A stretch of 64,000 nucleotides of DNA, taken from an uncultured Eubacteriales bacterium (GTDB lineage Bacteria > Bacillota > Clostridia > Oscillospirales > Acutalibacteraceae). The stretch lies in assembly GCA_900540085.1 (NCBI GenBank), contig UQEU01000003.1:62001-126000 (forward strand). Reading direction: 5' to 3'. Both the position numbers and the translations under genes were made by a program. The notes beneath the pieces are model-generated. The model had not been told where the DNA came from. It searched no databases and was given only the letters and a program-made list of their open reading frames with translations. Below are positions 50,948-60,486 of this stretch, piece by piece. Within the stretch, counting starts at the first letter, position 1. Each line of letters opens with the position of its first letter.

Positions 50948-53737
50948 TTATTCCATTTCTTTAATAACAGACGCACATCTTGCACAAAGTGTAGGATGTT
51001 CGCTGCATTCGCCGACAGTCTTGCTGAAAGTCCAGCAACGTTCACATTTTTCGCCTTCGGCTTTTGAAACGCTGACAGAAAGACCTTCTACATTTCCTGC
51101 AAAATCGCCTTTGCCGTCAACAACTTCCACATCACTTACAATAAAGATTTCTGCAAGTGAATCTGCAACGCTGTTTAAGAATTCAAGAAGTTCTCCGTCT
51201 GCAAAAAGAGTAACTTTTGCTTCAAGAGATTTACCTATTTTCTTTTCATTTCTTGCAAGTTCAAGTGCCTTTTGAACATCTTCTCTTACAGAGTGTATTC
51301 TTTCCCATTTATTCATAAATTCAGCGTCTGCCTCTATAAATTCAGGCTGCGGAATTTCATTGAACAACGGAGATTCCGGATTTCTTGAAGAATCGTGAGG
51401 CATTGCCTTCCAAATCTCATCTGCCGTAAAAGCAAGAATAGGAGTCATCAAAAGTGTAAGTGCATCAAGAACTTTGTACAAAACAGTTTGAGCGGCTCTT
51501 CTTGTTTTGCTTGTCGGTGCAGATGTGTAAAGACGGTCTTTTAACACATCGAAATAGAAGTTACTCATATCTACAACACAGAAATTGTGAATTGCGTGAG
51601 CCGCAGTATGATACTCGTATATTTCAAAACCGCCTCTTGCAGTAGCAAGAAGTTCATCAAGTTTCATAAGAGCATACTTATCAAGCTCTTCAAGTTCATC
51701 TAAACCAACCATATCTGTATCAGGATTGAAATCGTAAAGGTTACCGATACAATAACGGGCTGTATTTCTGATTTTTCTGTAATTATCTGAAAGTTGTTTG
51801 AAAATTTCTGAACTTACACGAACATCGGCATGATAGTCAGACGAAGCAACCCAAAGTCTTAAAATATCTGCTCCGTATTTTGAGATAATATCTTTCGGGT
51901 CAACGCCGTTTCCGAGTGATTTACTCATCTTTCTGCCTTCACCGTCAACAGTCCAGCCGTGAGTACTGATTTCTTTATAAGGTGCACCTTTACCTATTGC
52001 AACAGCAGTCAAAAGTGAAGATTGGAACCAGCCTCTGTACTGGTCTGCACCCTCAAGGTAAACATCGGCAGGATATTTAAGATACGGTCTTGAAAGAACT
52101 GCCGCATGAGTTGAACCCGAGTCGAACCAAACATCCATAATATCTGTTTCTTTTTCAAAGCCTTTATCCGAATGACAATGAGGACATTTAAAGCCTTCAG
52201 GAAGAAAATCTTTTGCATCTCTTATAAACCAAGCGTCAGAACCTTCTTCTGCAAAGATTTTTGAAACATTCATCATAGCGTCATTGTCAATTATTTCTTT
52301 ACCGCATTCAGAACAGTAGAAAACAGGAATCGGAACGCCCCATTTTCTTTGTCTTGAAATACACCAATCGGCACGGTCAAGGAGCATAGACTGCATACGG
52401 TCTTTACCCCATTCAGGGAACCATTTTACTTTTTCCGTTTCTGCAACTGCATCTTTTTTGAAAGCATCAACAGAACAGAACCACTGACTTGTTGCTCTGA
52501 ATATAATCGGATTATGACAACGCCAACAGTGAGGATATTGGTGTTCAATCTTCTTGATTGCGAAAAGTGCGCCTGTTTCTTCAAGATGCATTGCGATAGG
52601 TTTATTTGCATCATCAGTTTTAAGTCCTGCAAACTGACCTGCTTCTTCCGTGAGAACACCGTTTTCATCAACAGGAACAACAACAGGAATTTCAGGATAT
52701 TTTTTACATACAATAAAGTCGTCAACACCGTGACCGGGAGCAGTGTGTACACAACCTGTACCGCTTTCCAAAGTTACATGGTCTCCGACAATTACAAGAG
52801 AAGTACGGTCAATGAACGGATGTTGAGTTTTCATATACTCAAGTTCTGCACCGTTGATTGTACCCACAACTTCATAGTCCGTTTTGCCTGCGTCTTCCAT
52901 AGCAACAGAAACAAGTTCAGAAGCCATTACATAGAACTCGCCGTCACATTTTACAAGTGAATATTCAAAATTCGGACCGACACAAATAGCAACATTGGCA
53001 GGAAGAGTCCAAGTTGTAGTTGTCCAAATTACAAAATATGTTTTTGAAAGGTCTGCACCCATAGCGGTAAGTTTACCGAGGTCATCCGTAACATTGAACT
53101 TAACATAGATTGAGTGGCAGGGGTCGTTTGCGTACTCAATTTCAGCCTCTGCAAGTGCAGTTTTACAGTCAGGACACCAATATACAGGTTTAAGACCTTT
53201 ATATATATAGCCTTTTGATGCCATTGAAGCAAAAATCTTAATCTGTTCTGCTTCAAAATCTTTTGTAAGAGTGATATACGGATTGTCCCACTCACCTATT
53301 ATACCGAGACGCTTAAATGACTCTTTTTGAATATCTACATATCCGAGTGCAGTATCTCTGCATATTTTACGAAGTTCAACATCGGAAATGTTTGAGTCGG
53401 CTGAAATGCCTGCTTTTTTTCTTGCTGCCAATTCGGTAGGCAAACCGTGAGTATCCCATCCGGGAACATAAGGCGATTTAAAGCCGGTCATATTTTTATA
53501 GCGTACAATAAAGTCTTTAAGTGTCTTATTGAGTGCGTGACCGATATGAATGTCGCCGTTTGCATACGGAGGGCCGTCGTGAAGTACAAAAAGAGGTTTT
53601 GAGTCGTTTACTTCCATCAATTTCTTGTAAAGGTCGTGTTTTTCCCACTCTTCAAGAAAAATAGGCTCTCTTTGAGGCAAAGATGCTCTCATAGGGAAAT
53701 CGGTTTTAGGTAAATTGAGTGTTTTATTATAATCCAT
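50948..53737 (-). CDS. ileS: Isoleucyl-tRNA synthetase
   Basis: Charges tRNA-Ile. 929 residues, bacterial type. Class I motifs PPYANGDIHIGHA and GRKMSKSLGN are complete; the editing (CP1) domain lies between, and the C-terminal zinc knuckle is CERCWTFSKTVG with CARC at the end. It follows divIVA by 31 nt with no room for a T-box leader, so it is expressed from the upstream division genes. Confidence 0.97.
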   Translation of the reverse strand: MDYNKTLNLPKTDFPMRASLPQREPIFLEEWEKHDLYKKLMEVNDSKPLFVLHDGPPYANGDIHIGHALNKTLKDFIVRYKNMTGFKSPYVPGWDTHGLPTELAARKKAGISADSNISDVELRKICRDTALGYVDIQKESFKRLGIIGEWDNPYITLTKDFEAEQIKIFASMASKGYIYKGLKPVYWCPDCKTALAEAEIEYANDPCHSIYVKFNVTDDLGKLTAMGADLSKTYFVIWTTTTWTLPANVAICVGPNFEYSLVKCDGEFYVMASELVSVAMEDAGKTDYEVVGTINGAELEYMKTQHPFIDRTSLVIVGDHVTLESGTGCVHTAPGHGVDDFIVCKKYPEIPVVVPVDENGVLTEEAGQFAGLKTDDANKPIAMHLEETGALFAIKKIEHQYPHCWRCHNPIIFRATSQWFCSVDAFKKDAVAETEKVKWFPEWGKDRMQSMLLDRADWCISRQRKWGVPIPVFYCSECGKEIIDNDAMMNVSKIFAEEGSDAWFIRDAKDFLPEGFKCPHCHSDKGFEKETDIMDVWFDSGSTHAAVLSRPYLKYPADVYLEGADQYRGWFQSSLLTAVAIGKGAPYKEISTHGWTVDGEGRKMSKSLGNGVDPKDIISKYGADILRLWVASSDYHADVRVSSEIFKQLSDNYRKIRNTARYCIGNLYDFNPDTDMVGLDELEELDKYALMKLDELLATARGGFEIYEYHTAAHAIHNFCVVDMSNFYFDVLKDRLYTSAPTSKTRRAAQTVLYKVLDALTLLMTPILAFTADEIWKAMPHDSSRNPESPLFNEIPQPEFIEADAEFMNKWERIHSVREDVQKALELARNEKKIGKSLEAKVTLFADGELLEFLNSVADSLAEIFIVSDVEVVDGKGDFAGNVEGLSVSVSKAEGEKCERCWTFSKTVGECSEHPTLCARCASVIKEME

Positions 53738-53768
53738 ATTATCTATAACTCCTAACTATTGGATTTGT

Positions 53769-55007
53769 TTATCTTTTCTTCTTAAAAAAACCTTTGAATT
53801 TAGGTTCGTCATCTTCATCGTCTTTGTCATCTTCCGGAGGAATGAGCGAAATTTTTTCAGTAGTTCTGTCCGTTACTTCATTTGTACCGAAAATTGAACC
53901 GAAATCTTCAATAGACGGTGTTTCTTTTTGAAGAATATCATCATCGTCTTCATCATCGTCAAGAATTTCGATGGTAGATGTTCTTGTATTGCGAACAGGT
54001 GTAATTTCATCTGTTGAAAAATCATTAACTGCTGTTTCAACATCTATTCCAACGGAATTGATGCCGTCATTTTCGCTTGCAAAAGAAAAATCATTATCTT
54101 CATTTGCAAAATAGTTTGTCTGCTTAATGTCGGGTTTTTCTTCGCTGTCTTCCGTTTCTTCTGTTTCTTCTGAAATGTCTTCTGCTTCAGTTTCTGTTTC
54201 TTCAGAGATATCTTCAGCACTTTCGGTTTCGTATTCAACTGTTTCTTCATCTTCAGTATCTTCAACCGGCTGTTCAATCTCTATTTCTTCTTTTTCAAAT
54301 CTATTTACTTTTTCTAAAATAGAAATGTACTCTGACTCATCTACTGAATAGTCATCGTCACTTTCACAATTTACCGACTTGATTTTTTCAAGTTGGCTTT
54401 CATAAAGAGAAACAAGACTTTCTTTAATTTCAAGTGACTCTGCTTTAATATCATTCAAAATTTTTTCGTAACTTTCCTTTTTCTCTCTTGCTTTCTTCAC
54501 AAGATTATCGGCAAGTGACTTTGCTTCTTCAATTATATTTTTTGAAACAATCTTTGAAGCATTAATTGCCTCGTTTGCCTTTGTTTCAGCTGCCGATATA
54601 ATAGCTTCGGCTTCTTCAAGGTTTTCTTCTTTTACACTTTTTGCATATTCGTCTGCTTCTTTTACAATGCCGTTTGCTTTTTCCTTTGCATCCTGCACTA
54701 TTTTCTGTGCTTTTTCAGTTGACTCTGTCAAAACGCTTTCTGCACCGTCTTTTGCCTGTTTTGTAATGGCATTTGCAGTTTTTTGAGCAGTAATGAGTGC
54801 TGATTTAATAGAGTCTTCTTCATCTCTGTACTCTTCAATTTTTTTCGCAAGAATTTCCATTTTTCTGAAAAGCTGCTTATTTTCTTCAACAACGGCAACG
54901 TAAGACTCTGCACTTGCCTGAAGAAACTCGTTAACTTCGGAAGCATCATAGCCACCGTTTTTTACGGTTGAAAATCTTTTGTCATTAATATCGCTTGGTG
55001 TAATCAT
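53769..55007 (-). CDS. divIVA: DivIVA-domain cell division protein with acidic C-terminus
   Basis: 412 residues. N-terminal DivIVA lipid-binding domain (MITPSDINDKRFSTVKNGGYDASEVNEFL), then Ala/Glu/Lys-rich coiled coil to about residue 215. A long Glu/Asp/Thr-rich disordered region (about 235-400) ends in the basic tail FKGFFKKKR. DivIVA marks negatively curved membrane at septa and poles. The extended acidic region makes it more than twice the Bacillus length. Start at 55007 follows AGGAG; the upstream in-frame ATG at 55061 overlaps sepF. Confidence 0.88.
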   Translation of the reverse strand: MITPSDINDKRFSTVKNGGYDASEVNEFLQASAESYVAVVEENKQLFRKMEILAKKIEEYRDEEDSIKSALITAQKTANAITKQAKDGAESVLTESTEKAQKIVQDAKEKANGIVKEADEYAKSVKEENLEEAEAIISAAETKANEAINASKIVSKNIIEEAKSLADNLVKKAREKKESYEKILNDIKAESLEIKESLVSLYESQLEKIKSVNCESDDDYSVDESEYISILEKVNRFEKEEIEIEQPVEDTEDEETVEYETESAEDISEETETEAEDISEETEETEDSEEKPDIKQTNYFANEDNDFSFASENDGINSVGIDVETAVNDFSTDEITPVRNTRTSTIEILDDDEDDDDILQKETPSIEDFGSIFGTNEVTDRTTEKISLIPPEDDKDDEDDEPKFKGFFKKKR

Positions 55008-55029
55008 AACTATTCTCCTCTTATTAAAA

Positions 55030-55518
55030 TTACATAAACATACCGTTATTTTCGAGTTCATCGAGCAAATCGCCCATCACATCTACATTGTATGGTGTGA
55101 TGATATATGTGCTGTTTGCAACTCTTTTTATCTGACCGCTGTTAGCATAAGCAACTCCGCTTAAAAAGTCGAGCAATCTTCTTGCTATATCTCTGTTTGC
55201 ACTTTCAAGGTTTAAAACAACTGTACGCTTTTCGTTGAGATTGTCTGCAATCTGTGACGCTTCTTCAAACCTTTCCGGCTTAACAAGAACAACCTGAAGT
55301 TGTGCAGTTGTATGAATGTTGACTACTTTGTCATTGTCGTCTCGTCTGCGCTTGATGCTTCTTTCAACAGGCTTTTCATACTCTCTTTCACGAGCAAGTG
55401 TTCTGTCTTTTTTTCTGTGTTCGGCAGGTGGTTCAACATAATCATTTGAGTCGTTGCCGTAAAAATCTTCGTCTTCGTTGTCGTTAATAATTTCTTTCCA
55501 TTTTTCAAAAAATCCCAT
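55030..55518 (-). CDS. sepF: Cell division protein SepF
   Basis: 162 residues. N-terminal amphipathic membrane-targeting helix (MGFFEKWKEIIND), a charged disordered linker, and the C-terminal SepF core (QVVLVKPERFEEASQIADNL, RTVVLNLE, RRLLDFLSGVAYA, TYIITPYNVDV). Aligns FtsZ filaments at the division septum. The ATG at 55518 is placed 7 nt after AGAGG; a TTG at 55524 is in frame. Order PLPBP-sepF-divIVA-ileS is conserved in Firmicutes. Confidence 0.94.
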   Translation of the reverse strand: MGFFEKWKEIINDNEDEDFYGNDSNDYVEPPAEHRKKDRTLAREREYEKPVERSIKRRRDDNDKVVNIHTTAQLQVVLVKPERFEEASQIADNLNEKRTVVLNLESANRDIARRLLDFLSGVAYANSGQIKRVANSTYIITPYNVDVMGDLLDELENNGMFM

Positions 55519-55530
55519 ATTCAAACCTCT

Positions 55531-56268
55531 TTAATAATACTTTCTTGCACCAAAAATGGATGAGCCTACTCTGACTAAATTGGAGCCACACAAAATTGCC
55601 GTTTTAAAGTCGTTGCTCATACCCATACTTAAAACATCCATACTTACATTATCTAATTTTTTTGCCTTTATGTCAATGAAAGATTGATACATCTTATCAA
55701 AATATTTCATTAATTTTGACTCATCGTCGCAAATCGGCGGTACTGTCATAAGTCCTTTTATATTTATAAACGGCAGTTGAGCTATTTCTTCTATCAATTC
55801 TTCTGCATTTTCAAGAGAGATACCACTTTTGCTTTCCTCCTGACCGATATTAATTTCGACTAAAATACTTTGCTCAACGCCTTTTTTAGAACATTCTTTA
55901 GAAACGGCGTTTGCGATTTTCAAAGAATCAACAGACTCTATAACATCGACTTCACCAACAATATATTTTGCCTTATTTGACTGCAAATGACCTATTAAAT
56001 GTTTTTCAACATTGTCAAGGTGCAGGCTTTCTCGCTTGCCAATATACTCCTGAACACGATTTTCGCCTATCAAATCTGCACCGTCGTCAAGAACTGCATT
56101 AATATACAACGGCTCGACGGTTTTAGTAACTGCCATCAGTCTTACATCGTTTTCACTTCTGCCCGACTTGACTGCCGCTTCGCAAACTTCTTCTTTAATT
56201 CGTCTGTAATTGTCAACACACGACATTATCGCTTTTTCGCTGTCATTAGGTATAAACTTTTCCATCAT
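55531..56268 (-). CDS. Pyridoxal phosphate homeostasis protein (YggS/PLPBP)
   Basis: 245 residues. PLP-binding alanine-racemase-like barrel: the PLP lysine is in MAVTKTVEPLYINAV, followed by IGENRVQEYIGKRESL, HLIGHLQSNKAKYI and SMGMSNDFKTAI. It buffers pyridoxal phosphate and has no known catalytic reaction. The ATG at 56268 is preceded by AAAGGA and lies within the end of the HlyD-like gene (23-nt overlap). Confidence 0.93.
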   Translation of the reverse strand: MMEKFIPNDSEKAIMSCVDNYRRIKEEVCEAAVKSGRSENDVRLMAVTKTVEPLYINAVLDDGADLIGENRVQEYIGKRESLHLDNVEKHLIGHLQSNKAKYIVGEVDVIESVDSLKIANAVSKECSKKGVEQSILVEINIGQEESKSGISLENAEELIEEIAQLPFINIKGLMTVPPICDDESKLMKYFDKMYQSFIDIKAKKLDNVSMDVLSMGMSNDFKTAILCGSNLVRVGSSIFGARKYY

Positions 56269-57481
56269 ATAAATCCTTTCCTTCCACAATAATTTGGTCG
56301 TACAACCTGATACCGTCTTCCTTTTCAGGCTCGTATTTTACCACTGCATAATCATCATCAGAATAAAGAATTTCGATTTCACGGAATTCTATTTTATAAG
56401 AAACCAAAGCGTATATGCCTGTTTTCTCATCTACAACACGAATAGCTTTTTTCGGAACTTTAATTCCTTCATACTTTTTCAAACGAATTTCAATATCTTC
56501 AACTCTTAAAGAAGTGATTTTTGAATTCATATCATTTGACTGCAATACAAGAAGTGTTTTTTCTGTTTCGGGAGAAACATCTGCACCCTTTACTATTTTC
56601 ATTTTATAAACAGTATCGGCATCGTTTTTAAGACAAACATCTACGCTGTCTCCGTCTTTGAGATTTCCCAAATCGCTGCTGTTTACCGTGCAGATAAAGT
56701 ACCAGTCATAATTATATATCATTTTTCCGAAATGATTGTCTTTATCTTCACTTTTTTCAATCTGTTCAAAACAACTTTCAAGATTTTCAACAGTAAAAGA
56801 ATCAATATTGTTATAGTCAGCAATATTTTCAAAACCATCGGTAAAAGTTGAAAATATACCTGACTTATCCGTCGTAAGATTTCCCTGAGGCTTATAGCCC
56901 ATAGAGGACAATGTTGAAATTTGCTGACTGATAGAACTTTTCATTTGAGAAAAATCTATGCTTTCGCCTATAATAAGCTGCTGCTTGACAATACTGTTAT
57001 TGATATTTGCAAGTTCTTTTGAAACATCTTGCGTTTTTTCATTTGCCCTGTCGCAAACATATCTGTTAAGACTTTCTACAATACTTCTATTTGCAGACTC
57101 TAAATCGGTAACAAGACCGCTTGAACTGTTTTCAAGTGCAGTAAGTCTGTTCAGTTCCTCGTTTAAATCGTTAATTTCAACATACCTTGCGGCAACATCG
57201 GGAGAAGAAAAAACTTTTGCAACCTCGCCGTTGACTGCCACCTTGTCGCCGTCGTCAACAGTAGGCAAAAGCATCTGACTGCTGTCGGCAGGCAAAACGG
57301 CTTCCTGTCTGACTGCAAGTGCCTTTGCACTGACTGAATCATAAGCAACTGTTTCGTTTGCCGTCTGAATTTGCATTTTTACATTTGAAGCTGAAAATGA
57401 CTGCACTGCAATATATACAACTATCAGCACTACTGCGATTACTATTGACAGTGTGTCCTTTTCTATTTTAATTTTCTTCAT
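56246..57481 (-). CDS. HlyD-like membrane adaptor protein
   Basis: 411 residues. A single N-terminal membrane helix (LSIVIAVVLIVVYIAVQSF), then an extracellular HlyD/membrane-fusion-type core: a lipoyl-like half domain near 60-95 (DDGDKVAVNGEVAKVFSS), a helical hairpin (about 95-175) and a beta-rich C-terminal part with VPKKAIRVVDEKTGIYAL. No transporter partner is adjacent. Conserved position before PLPBP-sepF suggests a link to cell-envelope growth rather than drug export, but the function is unknown. Overlaps miaA by 14 nt. Confidence 0.8.
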   Translation of the reverse strand: MKKIKIEKDTLSIVIAVVLIVVYIAVQSFSASNVKMQIQTANETVAYDSVSAKALAVRQEAVLPADSSQMLLPTVDDGDKVAVNGEVAKVFSSPDVAARYVEINDLNEELNRLTALENSSSGLVTDLESANRSIVESLNRYVCDRANEKTQDVSKELANINNSIVKQQLIIGESIDFSQMKSSISQQISTLSSMGYKPQGNLTTDKSGIFSTFTDGFENIADYNNIDSFTVENLESCFEQIEKSEDKDNHFGKMIYNYDWYFICTVNSSDLGNLKDGDSVDVCLKNDADTVYKMKIVKGADVSPETEKTLLVLQSNDMNSKITSLRVEDIEIRLKKYEGIKVPKKAIRVVDEKTGIYALVSYKIEFREIEILYSDDDYAVVKYEPEKEDGIRLYDQIIVEGKDLYDGKVYT

Positions 57482-58403
57482 TTAAAAAATCCTTCGCTTT
57501 ACTTATTGCAGAAGAAATAAGTTTGTCTTCATTATCATAATCATCTGCATAAAACCAATTTATTTTTTCGTTTCTTTTAAACCATGTTATCTGTCTTTTG
57601 GCATAGCGTCTTGTTTCCTGTTTAAGTTTTTCAACACAAGTTTCAATAGAACAGACACCGTCAAAATACGGTTTCAGTTCCTTATGACCTATTGCCTGAC
57701 AAGAAGTTTCCGTACATTTAGGAAGCATTTTTTCAGCCTCTTCTATAAGACCGTTTTCGACCATTTTATCAACACGGAGATTTATTCTGTCATAAAGTTT
57801 TTGTCTGTCTTTATAATTTATACCTATATAAAAAGGTTCGTACGGAGACGGTTCAGATTTTGAGAACTTTTCCTGTTCAGTCTTATTTTTACCTGTTGAA
57901 TAATATATTTCAAGTGCTCTCGCAACTCTTTTAACATTATTTTTATGTATTTTTTTTGCTGCTTCAGGGTCATTTTCCAACAACATCTCATACAATTCGT
58001 CGGGAGATTTTTTCAAAAGTTCTTCTCTGAAATTTTCATCCGTCTTGTTTTCGGCAAATTTAATATTGTTTAAAAAACTGTCTATAAAAAGTCCCGTACC
58101 GCCGCAGATAACAGGAACTTTCCCTTTTTCCAAAATCTCACGCACTTTTTCTTCTGCCAAGTTTGAAAACTCTGCAACACTGAAAGCGTGACTGCAATCT
58201 AAAAACTCAACAAGATGGTGCGTGACTTCCTTTTTTTCTTCTTCTGTCGGAGCCGCCGTCGCTATACTCATACCTTTATAAACCTGCATTGAATCAGCAG
58301 AAATGATTTCTCCGTCAACACTCTTTGCAATCTCTATCGCAAGTCTTGTTTTTCCGGACGCAGTCGGCCCGACAACTGCAATGATTTTTGTTTTATCTGT
58401 CAT
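57468..58403 (-). CDS. miaA: tRNA dimethylallyltransferase
   Basis: Adds the isopentenyl group to A37 of tRNAs reading UNN codons, the step before MiaB thiolation. 311 residues. P-loop VGPTASGKTRLAIEIA, substrate region EIISADSMQVYKGMSIATAAPT, and VPVICGGTGLFI; RRYAKRQITWFKRN near the end binds tRNA. It overlaps mutL by ATGA. miaB lies four genes upstream in the same series. Confidence 0.97.
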   Translation of the reverse strand: MTDKTKIIAVVGPTASGKTRLAIEIAKSVDGEIISADSMQVYKGMSIATAAPTEEEKKEVTHHLVEFLDCSHAFSVAEFSNLAEEKVREILEKGKVPVICGGTGLFIDSFLNNIKFAENKTDENFREELLKKSPDELYEMLLENDPEAAKKIHKNNVKRVARALEIYYSTGKNKTEQEKFSKSEPSPYEPFYIGINYKDRQKLYDRINLRVDKMVENGLIEEAEKMLPKCTETSCQAIGHKELKPYFDGVCSIETCVEKLKQETRRYAKRQITWFKRNEKINWFYADDYDNEDKLISSAISKAKDFLNEEN

Positions 58404-60424
58404 TGTATTCTACCAAAAAGTTTCTCTATTTCATACTTTGTAAACTTTATAAAAACAGGTCTGCCGTGAGGACAAAATCTTATATTAGGCATAGCCAAAA
58501 GATTTTTAACAAACTTTTCCATTTCAAAACGACTTGTAAAATCGCCCGCTTTCACTGCACTTCGGCAAGCCGTCGAATGATATATCCAATCTATTTTATC
58601 AGGCAAAATGTCTGTTTTTTTATCAAGCAGTTTACTTGCCGTTTCAACTATCAAATCGGCAATGTCTTCATTTGCCACAAGTGACGGGCATTCTCTGACA
58701 ATCACGGTATAGTTTCCGAAATCTTCAACTGCAAAACCTGTTTTTTCAAGTGCGTCAATATTATCAATTATCGCCGTATATTCTTCCTTGGAAAGTTTAA
58801 CGGTAACAGGCGTCAACAAAACCTGCGGGTAAACGCCGTCATTCGCTTTTAACTTTTCATAGTTAATTCTCTCGTGTGCCGCATGCTTATCTATAAACAA
58901 AAGTTCGCCGCCCACTTCGGCTATAATATATGTTTTAAACGCCTCGCCGATTACTTTAATTTCGGGAGGTTCATCGTCAACAGTCAATGAAGGCGTTTCT
59001 GATTTATCTGTCTTTGAAACATTTTCAGAACTGAAAGAAATTTTTTCTTTTTCTGTATTTAAGTCATTTTCGTTGGCGATTGTTGTTTTTTCATCTTCTT
59101 TTATATATTCAAAGTTTCCTTTATTTTCTTTAAATTTGAAATTTGAATACAAAGCGTTGTTATTTTCGTTTTCAGTGTCGTCACATTCAACAGAAACATC
59201 TGCAATCTTGCTTTTAGGCAAAATCTTTTGCTGAACTTTTGCCTCTTCTTTTTCATTGTTTGCTGAACTTTCGTTTGAAAAATTAACCTTAAAACTGCTT
59301 GCAACAGCATCTGCACTTTCGTTATTTTCCCTATTTAAAACATTGAAACGAAACTGTTTCGGTTGTTCTTTTTTAACTGCAAAATCTTCTTTTGTATATG
59401 TTTTAGTCGAATTTAAAACAGCGTGTTTAACATCTCTGTTACTTTCAACAGCCGACTTTACTGCGTAATAAACTATTTCAAAAATCGGCTTTTCGTTAGT
59501 AAACCTTACTTCTGTTTTTGCAGGATGAACATTTACATCTACCAAAGAAGTATTCAGTTCAAGGTTTAATATACAGGCAGGGAATTTGCCCACCATAATG
59601 TTATTTTTATATGCCTGTTCAAGTGCAGCCATCATTGTTTTTGACTTTACCATTCTTGAGTTAATGAAAAAATACTGCATCGAACGGCTTTTTCTCGGAA
59701 ACAAAGGATTGCTCACAAGACCTGTAATACGCATAGAAGAATAATTGTATTCAACGGGAATTAAAGTTTTATGAAACTCTGCTCCGAAAACACAATACAC
59801 TGCGTCGGACAATGAACCGTTGCCGTTTGTAAACAAGACCTGCTTTCCGTCACGAATAAATCTAAAAGATATTTCGGGATGGGAAAGTGCCACTCTGTCA
59901 ACAATACCTGCAACGGAGTTACCCTCTGTAACATCTTTTTTCAAAAATTTCATTCTTGCGGGAACATTGTAAAAAATATCTCTTACAACTATTGTTGTGC
60001 CGTCGGGACAGCCTGCGTCATCAAAAGACACTTCTTCTCCGCCGTGAATGACATACCTGCTTCCCACTTGTTCACTTTTTGATTTTGTGATGAGTTCCAC
60101 TTTTGCGACTGCACAAACCGAACTCATAGCCTCGCCCCTGAAACCGAGTGTAGAAATGGCATCAAGGTCGTGCTTAAACTCAATCTTACTCGTTGCGTGC
60201 GATATGAAAACCTTTGGCACATCTGCCTTTTCGATACCGCAACCGTCATCGGTTATTCTAATATACGATGAACCGCCGTTTTTAATTTCCACAGTCACCG
60301 ATTTTGCACCTGCGTCTATTGAATTTTCAAGCATTTCTTTAACAATGCTTGACGGTCTTTCAACAACTTCGCCCGCAGCAATCAGTTGATAAACTTCTTT
60401 GGGAAGCACATTTATTTTTGCCAA
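58400..60424 (-). CDS. mutL: DNA mismatch repair protein MutL
   Basis: 674 residues. GHKL ATPase motifs: KMLENSIDAGAKSVTVEI, ITDDGCGIEKADV, ATSKI and STLGFRGEAMSSV. A variable acidic linker (about 340-500) leads to the C-terminal dimerisation domain, which carries DKHAAHERINYEK (endonuclease metal motif, DQHAAHERxxYE-like), ACRSAVKAGD and FCPHGRPVF. It is therefore a MutL with its own nicking activity. Just downstream of mutS. Confidence 0.96.
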   Translation of the reverse strand: MAKINVLPKEVYQLIAAGEVVERPSSIVKEMLENSIDAGAKSVTVEIKNGGSSYIRITDDGCGIEKADVPKVFISHATSKIEFKHDLDAISTLGFRGEAMSSVCAVAKVELITKSKSEQVGSRYVIHGGEEVSFDDAGCPDGTTIVVRDIFYNVPARMKFLKKDVTEGNSVAGIVDRVALSHPEISFRFIRDGKQVLFTNGNGSLSDAVYCVFGAEFHKTLIPVEYNYSSMRITGLVSNPLFPRKSRSMQYFFINSRMVKSKTMMAALEQAYKNNIMVGKFPACILNLELNTSLVDVNVHPAKTEVRFTNEKPIFEIVYYAVKSAVESNRDVKHAVLNSTKTYTKEDFAVKKEQPKQFRFNVLNRENNESADAVASSFKVNFSNESSANNEKEEAKVQQKILPKSKIADVSVECDDTENENNNALYSNFKFKENKGNFEYIKEDEKTTIANENDLNTEKEKISFSSENVSKTDKSETPSLTVDDEPPEIKVIGEAFKTYIIAEVGGELLFIDKHAAHERINYEKLKANDGVYPQVLLTPVTVKLSKEEYTAIIDNIDALEKTGFAVEDFGNYTVIVRECPSLVANEDIADLIVETASKLLDKKTDILPDKIDWIYHSTACRSAVKAGDFTSRFEMEKFVKNLLAMPNIRFCPHGRPVFIKFTKYEIEKLFGRIQ

Positions 60425-60486
60425 ATGTTTTCACCTCTTTTGTTATATCTTCTATATAAATTTCTTTTATTTACTATTAAATTAAT

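Noticed and set aside
50887..51045. N-terminal extension of LspA beginning at 51045
   Set aside because: It overlaps the ileS 3' end, is not hydrophobic like LspA, and the GTG at 50886 has a good ribosome site.
53738..53768. T-box leader in front of ileS
   Set aside because: Only 31 nt separate divIVA and ileS, too short for a T-box.
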